This document shows, one piece after another, positions 1-11,269 of a stretch of 64,000 bases of DNA. Made by a program: the position numbers and the translations under genes. The notes below the pieces were generated by a model. That model was given only the letters and a program-made list of their open reading frames with translations, was not told the origin of the DNA and searched no databases. How positions within the stretch are numbered: position 1 is the first letter of the stretch; every line of letters begins with the position of its first letter. Source of the DNA: Acanthopleura granulata (lineage: Eukaryota; Mollusca; Polyplacophora; Chitonida; Chitonidae); contig JABBOT010000014.1 in assembly GCA_016165875.1 (NCBI GenBank), positions 15,048,931 to 15,112,930 of the forward strand, written 5' to 3'.

Positions 1-771
1 CGACGCACTGAACTATAAACCAGATAATCTCAGGCTCCCTAAGAAGACGAGATTTAGCGACATATAAACTGGGAATTTCAGTCCACCATTTCTTAAGCAA
101 ACCAAGAAAGGCTTTATCTGGTGGAGGGCCGGGGGGGGGGGGATAACATCAGTATTTCATCAGATGCAGATTGAGTTACCAATAAGAAAGCATGGAATTT
201 CATTACGTTATGTTCCGTGGCGGAAATGTGCTTAACAGAAAACCTGAGCAGAATTTCACATCCGTTTTGTGATGAGTCTTGAGCAGATTACTCTGGTTAA
301 CTTTGAGAAACATACAAGAAAATGCTCACCACCATTGAAAACTTGAGTTCTTTAATCTTTATTGCACCGAACAGAGATACTTGCGAATCTGTAGTGTCCT
401 TTACGGACTTTGCGAATGACAATGGTTTCTTTTGCTAGACATCATAACTTGATGTCTACTAAGATAAAATAGCCTGTAGTAAAAGCTATCGTTCTTTTAT
501 ATAAAATTGCATGTAAGCTGCTCAATTTGTCATAAAAGAGCGATGCATCTGTACAACATTTTCTCTAAAGGAATTATATACATGCTGAACTGTCATCTGC
601 ATCTGCTATAACCTGATGCGTGTGAAGATCAGAGAAGAAAGGCAATATTTTCTTCCAGACTAGTTCAAAAGCCATGGTAAGAGGCGCCTCTAACTACTCA
701 GGATGCAGACCACGTTCTATAGGGGATGACCAGGGCCAGGTACTGTCAGTAAAGTAGATTACAATGTTTTG
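1..771. other. Anonymous sequence, no gene seen
   Basis: AT-rich sequence with a G run near 131-142. Open frames are short and unlike any family I know, and I see no splice-bounded exon or repeat of the window's families. Confidence 0.5.
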
Positions 772-1235
772 GAGAAAGTCTTTAACGACGGTCTGGGTAA
801 CATCAACCCTAAGAACACCATTACGCATACTAAACGTAGCCATATTAATGCTTAAGGCTACAAATAGCTCAGTCCCCAAAGGCCCAAAGAGAAATTTTCT
901 GGAATTCGATCTCGAACATCAAACAGTGAGGCAATCTATGAATGAATGTTTAATTGAATGGAAATTGGATTGTATCCAATGAATGGATGAATGAATAAGT
1001 CAATCAGTCAATGAATGACAAGAGAAAGTCCTTAACGACCATCTGAGTAACACTGTAAACTCTGTAAACACTATAAGGTTTACTAAGCGTGTGGGTAGAG
1101 CTGCCAGCAGCTCAGCACCCGGATTCACAAAAGTGTGAAATGTTCGGGAATTCGACGTGAGATATAAATCCGTGTAGTATTCAACGGTCTAATGAATGAT
1201 TAATTGGGAAGGAATTTGCATTGCATCAAGAAAAT
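772..1235. repeat. Diverged direct tandem duplication, about 250-bp period
   Basis: Two copies begin with the same string, GAGAAAGTC at 772 and at 1022, followed by TTAACGAC, an ATCTGAGTAACA-like stretch and a later GAATTCGA. They are noticeably diverged. A short minus-strand peptide (VVKDFL) is shared by both, but the second copy has stops, so coding is not supported. The junction near 960-1015 carries GAATGAATG-type short repeats. Confidence 0.55.
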
Positions 1236-2226
1236 GAAAGAATCAATCAAATTATCGTTGGATGTAAAGATCTAGATCAATAGAATCTGTCCACAGGTGA
1301 GCGTAGTCCTCTGACTGCTAAGTTATTTTGGAACTGGTTACTGCTTGTCAGGATGTACCCTTATGCCAAAGATTTCAACATCCCCTGAATGAATTTTACG
1401 TCCCTCTGAAACCTTCGCAATCTCCCCAACATCGTCATATCAGATATGTGCTTGTTAATAAAACCTATCTTGCCAGCAGCGACGAACATTTGTAATTCTA
1501 AAATTTGCAAAGATTTCATTTCCCTTCTCGACAGGCGCGAGCGCTTTTGGTGTCATACACAATCCCGTTATATGTAAAAGGGATGAAAAAGTTTCTTCCC
1601 GTCGGCAAACATCATGGACATGATGAACGCCTGGTTTGGGGATCTGGCGACTTATCAAGAAGTGTGGTGCCCCGCCTAGCGGATACTCTCAATGAAATTA
1701 CAAAGGCGAATTATATCGCACTGTGTGCAAAGTTTTATCTCATCGACCGTCATGCCATCTGCATTGTGCATTTTTCCGAATGCGTGTCCTGAGAGCTTCT
1801 ATTGGCTTTAGCTTTCTTTATGTCATATATGGCATTATTGCCCTTGTTACATAAACAAGAGCACACTGATGGCTCGATCGAGTCCATGGCTCTGTCCTGA
1901 TCGTAGGTCGCCTTTACCATAACTATATTGTAGTACCTGTATTTATCTTAACATCAAACCCCAAATCGTTCCACTTGTTCCCTGGAGATTATTAATTATT
2001 TGTTACTTCTTTATTTATTTACTGCGCACAGGGATTTAACGAACTACTCAAGACTATTTCTTGTATTTCAATAAATCAGATTTATGGAGACAAAAACAAC
2101 ACAGAAATTTGCAGAAATATCTTAAAGAAGTAACTGAATTAATGGCAGCTTCATTCAAGAAAGCGATCTCATTGGCCAGATGTCGAGAGGTGGTTCAATA
2201 TCATGCTGTGCTCATGTCCGTTTAGC

Positions 2227-2228
<2 letters not shown>
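1236..2228. other. Anonymous sequence, no gene seen
   Basis: No recognisable gene or repeat. Two overlapping frames near 1.46-1.79 kb on opposite strands are open by chance length only and match nothing I know. Confidence 0.45.

Positions 2229-2229
<1 letters not shown>

Positions 2230-2285
<56 letters not shown>
2230..2285. repeat. (TA)n microsatellite
   Basis: Uninterrupted TA dinucleotide run of about 28 repeats, directly next to the tail side of a minus-strand SINE. Confidence 0.95.
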
Positions 2286-2288
<3 letters not shown>

Positions 2289-2553
2289 ATGGTTTATTTC
2301 CTTATCTCATTGGTGTTTTACGTCGCACTCAAGAATATTTCACTTATACGATGGCGGTCAGCATTATGGTGGGAGGAAACCGGGCTGAGCACGAAAGAAA
2401 CCCACAACCATCCGCAGGTTACTGGCAGACCTTCTCATGTAAGGCCGGAGAGCAAGCCAGCATGAGCTGAACTTGAACTCACAGCCACCGGATTGGTGGG
2501 ACTCTTCTGGGTCATTGTACTGCGCTAGTGCTCTAACCGACTGAGCTAAGCAA
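2289..2553 (-). mobile_element. Family-1 SINE, near full length
   Basis: On the minus strand this has a tRNA-like head (a GGTTAGAGC-type A box and a GTTCAAGTTCAGC-type B box), a body with CCTTACATGAGAAGGTCTGCC, and a 3' core TATAAGTGAAATATTCTTGAG then GTAAAACACCAAT. That is the common SINE of the window. The chance frames reading through it are not genes. Confidence 0.85.
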
Positions 2554-2555
2554 GA

Positions 2556-3560
2556 TATATGCAAGCATATCTTGTGTTCGGTTCGAAGTTTTGGCAGCTT
2601 ATCAGCTGACAAATAAAGGTGTCAATCGAATGGAAAATCGATAATTATTCTACTATACAGTTGGAATTAACCAGAATAAGGCTTTTGTCCTGGGTTGAAG
2701 TTCTTTTTTCAGAGTGTCATAAATCCAAGTTTCAACCTCGAAAAACAGCCAATAACTGCATAGTAATAATAGTAATGACCATAACCAATAAATGACCATC
2801 ACCATTATCGGCCATTATTACTGTATGTATAGTTGATAATATTTCTTTTTTCATTTGATTGGATCATAACTAAATATGAATTGAGTTTCGTTCTTCAAGG
2901 CATATATCCTTTAAATATCAGTCAGGCGATTTTCTGGGAGATTTCAAGGTAAGATGTAATAGTCTCTGACGGCAAAATGGCGGTGTGAGTTCCGTCACGC
3001 CGTAAATCGGTGAGAAAATCTCAGTCTGCGATAGATGAGGTCTAAATCTTCATTTTATGACCTCTGTGCACTTGGAAAAGATAATGAGAGGTGTAGAAAG
3101 GTTTTAATTGATCCCAAATCTCCACAAAATCTCGACAGGTCAGTCCAAGGTTTAGCAATCAGAAGTCTTACAGTACAGGTAAACGATGACGCAGCACTGA
3201 CCTGTAAACTACTTAACGGTCTTCAGTTTTCTCCTGGGATTAAAAGAACTAGAGGTTTGACTAAAAGCACTACTATCACACGACCGTCGTTGCTCTGGTT
3301 GTACTCTCCACTTCTAGTCTTTTACCTCTGGCTGTTTCAGTTCTGTTCTGTGTATTTATCGGATCACAGCTAGCTGAATATACATCTATAAGCACGCAAA
3401 TCTACTTCTGTGCTTCCTGTATCTATGTAAGGTGACAGGAACTACAGTAATGAATATTTATGTTTTTAAGCCGGTATTTAGTGGATATTGGGGCCGACAA
3501 ATGGTAAGAATCTTATATATTCGTCTGTGAGAAATGACCTGGATGTCGTGGCTGTATTTA
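2556..3560. other. Anonymous sequence with one chance frame
   Basis: No gene is supported. A plus-strand frame at 3035-3373 is open for 112 codons but lacks a recognisable domain, signal peptide or convincing splice boundaries. It is probably chance. Confidence 0.4.
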
Positions 3561-3567
3561 GATGAGA

Positions 3568-3776
3568 GATATCTATGGAAAGCGATAGAGGACATCTTTC
3601 TCTTAGAGGGCGAGGCAGCGAGGTAGCGATGGTGGGTCATCTGGCTGCCTCGTTACCTCGCTTTGCTACTTCACTACCTAGCATCGCTACCTCGCTGCCT
3701 CGCTGCCTCGTCCTCTATTAGAAAGGTCGAGGCAGCGAGGTAGCGAGATGTTCTCTATCGGTTTCCATAGATATCT
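3568..3776. mobile_element. 209-bp foldback element built from an 8-bp motif
   Basis: Terminal inverted repeats of 29 bp (3568-3596 and 3748-3776, starting GATATCTATGGAAA) match with two mismatches. The interior is largely repeats of the 8-mers GAGGCAGC and GAGGTAGC on one side and their complements on the other, so the whole element can fold into a long hairpin. There is no coding capacity. It is a MITE or foldback type by structure. No target-site duplication is evident. Confidence 0.75.
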
Positions 3777-4348
3777 GTATCAATATTTCATACATTTTCT
3801 ACATATAAAAAACACAGGTACCAGAAACCCGAAGACTATCGCCTGGATATTGATCTTCATCATCGAAGAACTGCTATAAATTTTCTTGGGTTGCTGTGTA
3901 AAAATAGTGATTTATACTCAGAGATGGTTTCCGTTGGATTAGAGCAAACATTTGGAGGGATTCATTTCCTAGGCTTTAAAAAGCCAACCAGTATTTATTG
4001 AGTGATAGGACTAATTGCAGGGAGATTTAGGGACAGGTCGAGACGGTACTCGGGCATCCAGGTCGTTATTTCTCCCAGGCCCGTCATTAATCTAACTATT
4101 TAAGCTCTGGAGAGAACCGGCTTCCTGGTTTGGCTTAACACAGAGCTTATGTCACATTACTTGTGCGTATTTCCCATGTGGATGAACCATAGTACGATGT
4201 AAACCATTCATGAATGGAAGAAAATAAGGTTTACACGTTGATGATGGATGACATATATCATTTTCAAACAAGGACAATGAATTTATTTCATTTATTGTTC
4301 TTACAAGGGAGTTACATATCTACCTTGTTTGTTATGTCTTTGTTGTTG

Positions 4349-4560
4349 TTTAAGGCCAAACTCCATAATTTTTCACTTATACAATTTTTGTGAGTTTTAT
4401 AGGTGGAGAAAACCGGAGTTCCCGGCCTAACCACCGACCTTCAACAAGTTACTGATGAACATTTACACCAGTGGCGCAAAGATATGGCATTGAACCCGTA
4501 CCTCAAGTTATCCAATGTCATAGTGTCTAAAGGTGATAGAAAACAAAGCAAAAAAATAAT
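4349..4560 (+). mobile_element. SINE-like fragment related to the Family-1 core
   Basis: TTTTTCACTTATAC followed by TTTTATAGGTGGAGAAAACCGGAG resembles the SINE core on its complementary side (TATTTCACTTATAC, GGTGGGAGGAAACCGG). The 65-codon frame starting at 4403 looks exon-like because AG precedes it and AAAGGTGATA follows, but I judge it repeat-derived rather than a gene. Confidence 0.4.
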
Positions 4561-5120
4561 AAAGCAAGTAAAGCTGGTGTCAATCCAAAACTCCCTCTGA
4601 AACCATTTCCTCGGAATTCAAATGTAAAATCTATTTATGTATTCATTGATTTGTGTTTTACGCCCTACTGAAGAATATTTCACTTATGCGACGGTGGCCA
4701 ACATTATGATGGGAGGAAATTGGGCAGAGGCGGCCTGAGAGGAAGGCAGCATGAGCTGCACTTGAACTCACAGCGACCGCATTGGTGGGAGGCTTCTGAG
4801 TTATTACGCTGCGCTAGGGCGTTAACCGACTGAGCCACAGAGCCCCCTCAAATTCAAAAGCAATCAGATTGACGAGTATTGACGGTAAATGATGCGATAA
4901 GAGTAGTTTCCACGTTTTTTCATTATAAGCGTTAAGTATACTTTCAACTTTTCGAACATTAACTACCGTTAGGTGGGGAATAAAACTTTTGTGATTTCCC
5001 TGTCTCAAAAGTTGGTCCATTTCGCAGATCATGAAAATTAAAATCGGATAGCTAGGGCATTTCGCATAGCCATAGCGGTGGACGAGAAACATGAGCTTTA
5101 ATAGTGCTTGCAGTTATTGG
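4532..5120. repeat. Left copy of a tandem segmental duplication
   Basis: Paralogous to 5184-5625. Shared strings include GAAAACAAAGCAAAAAA, CCCTCTGAAACCA, GACGAGTATTG and GAACATGAGCTTTAATA (about 5073 and 5585). This copy is longer because a SINE sits inside it at 4625-4850. Confidence 0.8.
4625..4850 (-). mobile_element. Family-1 SINE with target-site duplication
   Basis: Near-complete minus-strand SINE. Flanks are AATTCAAA at 4615-4622 and AATTCAAA at 4851-4858. The paralogous site at 5270-5277 holds one AATTCAAA and no SINE, so this is a filled versus empty site within the window. Confidence 0.88.
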
Positions 5121-5183
5121 GCATTGAGCTGGTATACCATGCTTCCCAGCGATTGGAAGAATATCCTCTTCACTCACAATTTC

Positions 5184-5625
5184 GTAAGGTGACGGAAAAC
5201 AAAGCAAAAAATAAATAAAGCAAGCAAAGTAGGGTCACTCCCGAAGTCCCTCTGAAACCACTTCGTCGGAATTCAAATGGAAAAGCAATCAAATGGACGA
5301 GTATTGGCAATGGATGATGCGATGAGAGCTTTTCTACGTTTCTTCTCCTTTAGAAGACATTAGAAGCATAAAGTGTACTCTTCCACCTATTCTAACGTTA
5401 ACTGCCTTTAGTTGGAGCCTCAAACGTTTGTGATTTCACAAAAACTGGTAAATTCCACAGATCATAAAATTTAAACTTTGACAGTTAAGGCAACTCCTCG
5501 TGCAGTTTTACTGGATTTTCCGCTGGAGTTCGCGCCATGCTTTGTTTTTTTTTCACTTTGAACCACCTTAGTGGAGAACGAGGAACATGAGCTTTAATAT
5601 TGTATGCAGTTATGGGTGTAGAATG
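5184..5625. repeat. Right copy of the tandem segmental duplication (empty SINE site)
   Basis: Paralogue of 4532-5120 without the SINE. An insertion near 5500-5570 (including a T run) distinguishes the copies. No gene is seen in either. Confidence 0.8.
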
Positions 5626-6484
5626 CCGTCCTTTGCCGCTGTCCTCTCCTCAGTGTATTCAAGTATTCTTCACTTCAGTGTTCACCATATTTATTGTGTT
5701 GAATTTTTCTATTTAACCAGTGTTGTACCTCTTGAATATTGAATGAAATTGCCCTATAAACTCTTGAAATTGCCCTACAAACGAAATGTTGTGTTAGTTT
5801 ATGGCTTTACTTTTATCGGGAACTTTGTCATTAATCCTGTTACGATGACTAACCTCCTGCAGTACAAAGCAACCACACAGCCAGTAGTCACGCAAGTTGT
5901 AAGTGTAACTTTATACAAGAAGTGGTATTTACGATAATAGTTCAGATTTGTACAGTTAGTGAATATAGAGTTATCCTTGCCCCCCCCCCTTCTTTTCTTG
6001 TTTATACGATAGAAATCATTGTGGAAATTTAGTTTGTTTTCATACATTTTTGGTAATGCTGTATACTTACCTTGAAATAGTGCAGTTAATGATAGTTGCA
6101 GTTGTGATCTTTTGCTTGTGAGGACACGTTTTATGAGAGAGGTCTAGTCCGCTTTAGGGTTATTTTTTTGCCAATCCTAGTTTTGCTAACAGCCGCGTTC
6201 AGGTGTGTGCTTCTTCGTCTGTTACAACGACAATTCCAAGGCTAAGGATTAAAGTCATGTAAACATATTTACAGGTGTTGAGTACACTGCTCCCACCATC
6301 CTTGATGGTCTCAGCCAGGGATGAGTGACATAAGACTGAAATGAAAAGGTTCTATCCCGATTGTTACGAACCACATCCTTAAAATATTGTATTATATATA
6401 TATTCTTTTTTATTCTCGGTATTCTAATTGAGTCAACGTCTGACCTATATTTTTCCCTCTATATACTGTGCAGCCTGCACTGTA
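5626..6484. other. Anonymous AT-rich sequence
   Basis: No gene supported. Contains a C run at about 5982-5991. Confidence 0.45.
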
Positions 6485-6830
6485 ATTCAGTCGAGCGTTG
6501 TCGAGGCTTCTGTGTTTATGAGTTTTTTATGAGTCTATAAATAGGATTGAAATTGTAGAACTTTCGCAATCATATTTACTGAAGTCCACGTGAGGATTTT
6601 TCTTTGTTATTATTGGGGCTATGGTTTCATGCCATTCAACATTCGTCATTTTGTACTCCATTTTTTGTACGTTGCACTTTGTGAGCTAGTGTTTCGTCAC
6701 TTGCTATTTTTCTGAGACGGTATTTAGGAGCTTGTATCGCTCATTGTCTCTTTGTGCGATTGCGTACTTGTCAACCCAAATTACAATGGCAGTGTTTTTG
6801 TGCCAAGTCCGAGGATTGAAGCATGTCTGG
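6485..6830 (+). repeat. Dispersed duplicate paired with 23.32-23.70 kb (inverted)
   Basis: Shared strings, read plus here and minus there, include AATTCAGTCG, the CACTTGCTA-TTT block, GAGAC-GTATTT and GCTCATTGTCTCTT. Divergence is substantial. The 23-kb copy lies immediately upstream of an exon-like segment; no matching exon is evident here. Confidence 0.6.
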
Positions 6831-8440
6831 TGGCATATCTGGTGCCTTCGGCATGGCATTTCCATGGGACACATGAACCAATATTCCTGCTTAGAGAGTA
6901 CTGAACCATATGTGGACAGCATCGCAACTGAAACCTAGTGATGCTTAATATCCCTTCAACAAAGAGATCAGCAGTCAATTGCTGCATGTCCTGCCAAGGA
7001 ATCGTGCAAACTCTTGCGAGTTTAAAAGAAAAGACAACATAAAATGTAATTTATTTCTGAAGAGGGGTTCAAACAGATCTAAACGGGCACAGGCATTTTT
7101 TATGACATGCTCGATAACTCTATGCGTCATCTTTCAATCTGGAATTCTTCCGAGGCCATACGATACGCCAACAGAGAGAAACTGGAAACACAATGTCGTG
7201 TCACTCCGTCCCCTACCCTCTTCAGCATTAGGGACCAGACATTCCTTTGTGTGCGAAGTACGCTCCCGTTTATTATTACAATCGAAGGCCACGCATTGTG
7301 GTCTCCTGGTTGATACCTTGGGAAATAATTCCAGACGTATTCCACGACCACTTTCTTATTGAAAATGGCTTTAAAATATGTCATGCTTAATTAACACTGC
7401 TTTTGAATGGCAAAATGGGGAACTAAGAAAGGGAGACAAGTGGAAACAGATGTCTTCTCGGGTGGTAGAAATGGTAAAAATTGAAACCATGGCGGCCCGT
7501 TCTATTCTCCCTGCGTGGGCGTATGTGCTTACTTTGAACTGCGATTTCTCAGTTATCCTACATCACAAAAATAGATAACAGTCCTTTTATGAACTATAAA
7601 TATGATTCTTTATCAATACATATATACATTTGGCCTAGTGTTGTCTTTCTTTTTAACAGAAGTTGCAGCCCAACACTTAGTCAATGGAAACAGACTCGTG
7701 AATATGTTAACTCGTCGTACACAAAGCGAGCCCTTAAAATGTAAGCCCTTGTTTTTCAATTTGACAGTTGTGCTATTAATTTTCAATTTGGGTGCATCTC
7801 CTAGCTTAATAACACCTTAAATCATATTTTTCTGAATTTCTATACTTATTTAAATTGAATGCACAAGAAGTGTTAATACCGGGCCGTAATTCCCGTTAGA
7901 CTGATGAGTGGTCACATCTAATAGGGTCAAAATCCAAACATCGACGCCATTATTTAAACAGATTGTATTTAACACAGTTGGGAGGAGAATGTTCCTTATT
8001 TAGTCCAGATTAACAATATTATTTATTTATTTGATTAGAGTTTAAAGCCTTACTCTGCAATTAATTCGATTAATACATTGGTGATGAGATTTATGGATGG
8101 TTGAAATAAGAGTTGCCAGAGTCAACTATGCATCGTCATTTGCAACACCTTGCAAATCTTCTGACCCAATGATCTCGAAGCCTTCTGAGAAGTAAATTAA
8201 ACTTAATCTTCACTTCAAACAAGATTACTGCGTTTAATTTGTGACTCACCTTACTGATTTTTATTTAATACTCAAGACTCACGCTAAATTTTCAGGACAA
8301 AAATGAAAGCTAACATTTGAGTTCAAATATAAGTCCAAGGTTAATGCATAAGTTAGCACAAGAACTAAGTCCAAGCCAGCCTCTTTTACAATGAACATGT
8401 ATACAATGGCGGTATTACGGCGCCTATACGTCAATCTCTC
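6831..8440. other. Anonymous sequence, no gene seen
   Basis: Contains an open frame of 127 codons (6979-7362, plus) with no recognisable domain and overlapping frames on both strands. Nothing argues for coding. No repeat family of the window is present. Confidence 0.4.
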
Positions 8441-8745
8441 TTTGCGGCGTAGTGATTAGGGCGTTCTTTTCAAGGTCCGGTGATCCTGTATCATTTCCGG
8501 ATCGGGTCATACCCAAAATTTTAAAAATGGCATTTCTTGCCGCTTTGCTTGGCGCTCAGCACTGAGAGGTTAGAGCAAGAAAAGAGGAGTGATCGTTCCA
8601 GTGACAATTTAATGTGATTGGAAGGGATGTCATGTCTGATGTTTTCTTTAAGACATTTCCAGTTGCGGCAAGTTTTTGGGGCTCCCCCTGGCACAAGCAA
8701 AACAGTATATACATTCATATACATTCTCAGGACTCTTTGCTGTCA
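8441..8745 (+). mobile_element. Family-2 SINE, diverged
   Basis: tRNA-like head (GTAGTGATTAGGGCG and TTTCCGGATCGGGTCATACC as a decayed B box), then a body with TTAAAAATGG, GCTTGGCGCTCAGCACTGAGAG, TAGAGCAAGAAA, AATGTGATTG and TGTCATGTCTG. The same order recurs at 17.9-18.2 kb. A minus-strand frame of 67 codons lies wholly inside it and is spurious. Confidence 0.75.
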
Positions 8746-9049
8746 TATAAAAGCAAATGTTGAGTGGAGCCCATGCATACAGATATGTACATACTGACTG
8801 AGTTTTTCTTGCCTGATGTCAAAAGTGTCTTTTAGAGTTTACAGTTACTTTTAGCGGCAAAGTCCTGCAAATATAATAACCTATTTGGGTTGCAAATGAG
8901 TTTACATTGCTCTCGGAGAATTGCAAATTGTGGAAGAGAACTAGCTACTTAAAGTATCTGTACAGTCTGTGTCGTCTTTTTACGTTTGACATAACTAACA
9001 CCCTGTTTGTAGTACCTGAAGAGAAAATCGTTCAAACCTAATTGCAAAG

Positions 9050-9710
9050 TCAGAGTGCCTGACCGGAAGTCAGCATACAGAAAATCCTTTTCAGTTTGTT
9101 GATCATGTCCTGGTAAAGTATTTAGTGAATGACATCTCTTTGGTTCATCTGTATTGTAAAGACTGATACGTGTTAGACCATAAATCTAGACCTGAGTTTA
9201 AAGGCATCCATCGGTTTGCTAACGTCACTTTGAATTAGGAAAAAGCCGTTTTCTGGCTTAATGCTATCTCATGGATTACATAGCACGTTTTTGCCATCAA
9301 AAGCAAGTTTGGTTCATTTATCTTTCATTAGCGGTGTAAAGATTGAAGTTTTGTGAAAGCAATTCCGGTAGCCAATTCCCCAGCAGCACCAATATAGCAA
9401 CAGAGATTTTCGGCAAAACGTTCAAAATCATACTGAAAATCACCAGCTAGCCGTTTGCCTCTGCAAACCAATAGGTAGGGTTTGTGTTGCACATGTAATT
9501 CAAGTTTCACTGAAGAAGTAAGTTCAGCTGTAGAAGGAAGTTTCACTGAACAAAAAGACGTTTAACTGGAGAACTCTGGCACGATCGCGTATAGTTAGGG
9601 GCTCACAGAGCCATAAATACTATTGTCCTTTTTAATTCGCTTACTTTTCGGCAAAACTGATTTCGTGAGAAAGTGAACAGTTTTGCTATTTTAAGGCAGG
9701 GTTTCAGATG
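9050..9710 (+). repeat. Segmental duplicate paired with 18.38-18.98 kb
   Basis: Shared strings include TATCTCATGGATTACATAGCACGTTTTT against TATCTCATGGTTAACATAGCACGTTTTT, and ATTGTAAAG-CTGAT against ATTGTAAACGATGT. Both copies lie downstream of a Family-2 SINE in the same orientation, so the SINE may have been carried in the duplication. No gene is seen inside. Confidence 0.55.
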
Positions 9711-9761
9711 TAAAACAAACCACCTTTGAGAGGCTGAGTCACACATAAAATCGATGCGCAA

Positions 9762-9790
9762 CATATACATATATATATATCTATCTATCG

Positions 9791-9826
<36 letters not shown>

Positions 9827-9827
9827 G
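9762..9827. repeat. Compound (AT)/(CT) microsatellite
   Basis: ATATAT run, CTATCTATCG, a CT run, then an AT run ending GTATATGG. Confidence 0.9.
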
Positions 9828-10584
9828 GAAATTCCCATTCGCCAGTGCTCACGATGGGAAATACAGGTTTGCTTCATGTCTTCATGAGGATTTGGAATGG
9901 GAAAAATGATGGTCGACTCAAATATTTAAACTACAAATGAGGCCTCCTCTTTGAAAAAGCGTACTCAAAGCGTATTCAAAGCTTTTACTGAGTTGATTCG
10001 AACCAATAAAGAAATGTCGTTCTGAGATGACTTGGCACGAAGGCCTCGTGGTAATCAAATTTACCTTAATGACGTCATGCCATTGGGGAAAAAGGCCTAT
10101 TAGTTTTTATACTATCCCCGAGGCAGATGGAAGATCCTATCGGCATATCTCAGATCAAAAGACCTGAGATATGTTTTGTTCTTGCCAGTTTAGCTTTCAG
10201 AAATACAGATTTGTACTCTTAATTTAACCATCCTCTTAAACGATCTTTCTACGTATTTTGTTCGCATCATACCAAAAGCTTTGAGGATGCGTCAGTTACA
10301 TTGTGAAGTTGTGACCTTTAATTGTCCCACAATTGAGGTGTTATGAAGTCAGGACTATTCTAAAATCAGCAGAAACCTGTTTTCATCGGGCTACGTTTTA
10401 GCCTTTTCAGGGCAGCACAGGCGACAGGATCGGGTTCAAGATTAGAGAATAAAACGATTTGGAACGATAAATGTGGAAGCTGTGATGGAGACACGACTAT
10501 CGGATCTGAGAGCTACCGAAAGCTTAAGCTCTGTGCCCTCACTCGGTAGCCCTATCATTTCAACCCATTTGTATTTTTTAACAA
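9828..10584. other. Anonymous sequence, no gene seen
   Basis: No coding frame, repeat or RNA gene that I can support. Confidence 0.45.
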
Positions 10585-10828
10585 TGCTAGAACTTCTTGG
10601 TTGGATATGACCCAGAAGCCTCTCACCAATACGGTGGCTGTGACTTCAAGACCAGCCGCTTCTGATTTCCTTTGCGATCATTTATGGGAAGGTCTGGCAG
10701 GCAGCAACGTGCATTTGGTCGTAGATTTTCATCGGGCTCTGCCCTGTTTCCCCGCACTATAATGCTGGACGCCGTAGTATAAATGAAATATTCTCGAGAC
10801 AAGCGTAAAACATCAATCAGATGAAATC
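10585..10828 (+). mobile_element. Family-1 SINE, diverged head
   Basis: GACCCAGAAGCCTCTCACCAA, GGGCTCTGCCC, ATAATGCTGG, AAATGAAATATTCTCGAG and GCGTAAAACATCAATCAGAT follow the SINE order in plus orientation. The tRNA-like A box region is degraded. Confidence 0.8.
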
Positions 10829-11269
10829 TTTGCTTCACCATTGAACAGCAAGTCATATTAAAAATGCATCTCCATCAGTTCGCTGGTTGAGTCTCGCCTA
10901 ATGTTTGCAAGGTTTGTCGATACCTGGCCAAAGCGATTGACATCCCTTCATCTCTATTTACCTACTTCAGCATAAACTATGGTGCTGGGGGAGGCCTAAG
11001 TTCATACTATTTAAGCATTTGCATGAACAGTTGGGAAAAAACTTTAGCTGAGGCAGTCTGACAAGAGGTCGGATTTCACCGGTTACCTAAGCCATTGGAC
11101 AACTATCATAATGTCGTCTCGGCTCTGGTTTTAGTCTGTATGCTGTAGTTTTTTATTCATTGGAACTGTTTGGCAAAGGGAGTCATTCAGTGCTTTGCAT
11201 GACCGCAATCATGATATCTTCGCTGTGAAAGATAAGAAGAAAAAAAAAGCACGATGTTAACCTTGTGGC

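Noticed and set aside
1455..1792. Two opposing frames of 67 and 95 codons
   Set aside because: No domain, no splice support, no paralogue; chance level for this composition.
2180..2470. Frame encoding repeated Tyr-Ile
   Set aside because: Translation of the (TA)n microsatellite and adjoining SINE.
4403..4600. 65-codon frame between AG and a donor-like AAAGGTGATA
   Set aside because: The sequence follows the SINE core order (TTTCACTTATAC, then GGTGGAGAAAACCGG) and looks like repeat DNA, so I did not call an exon.
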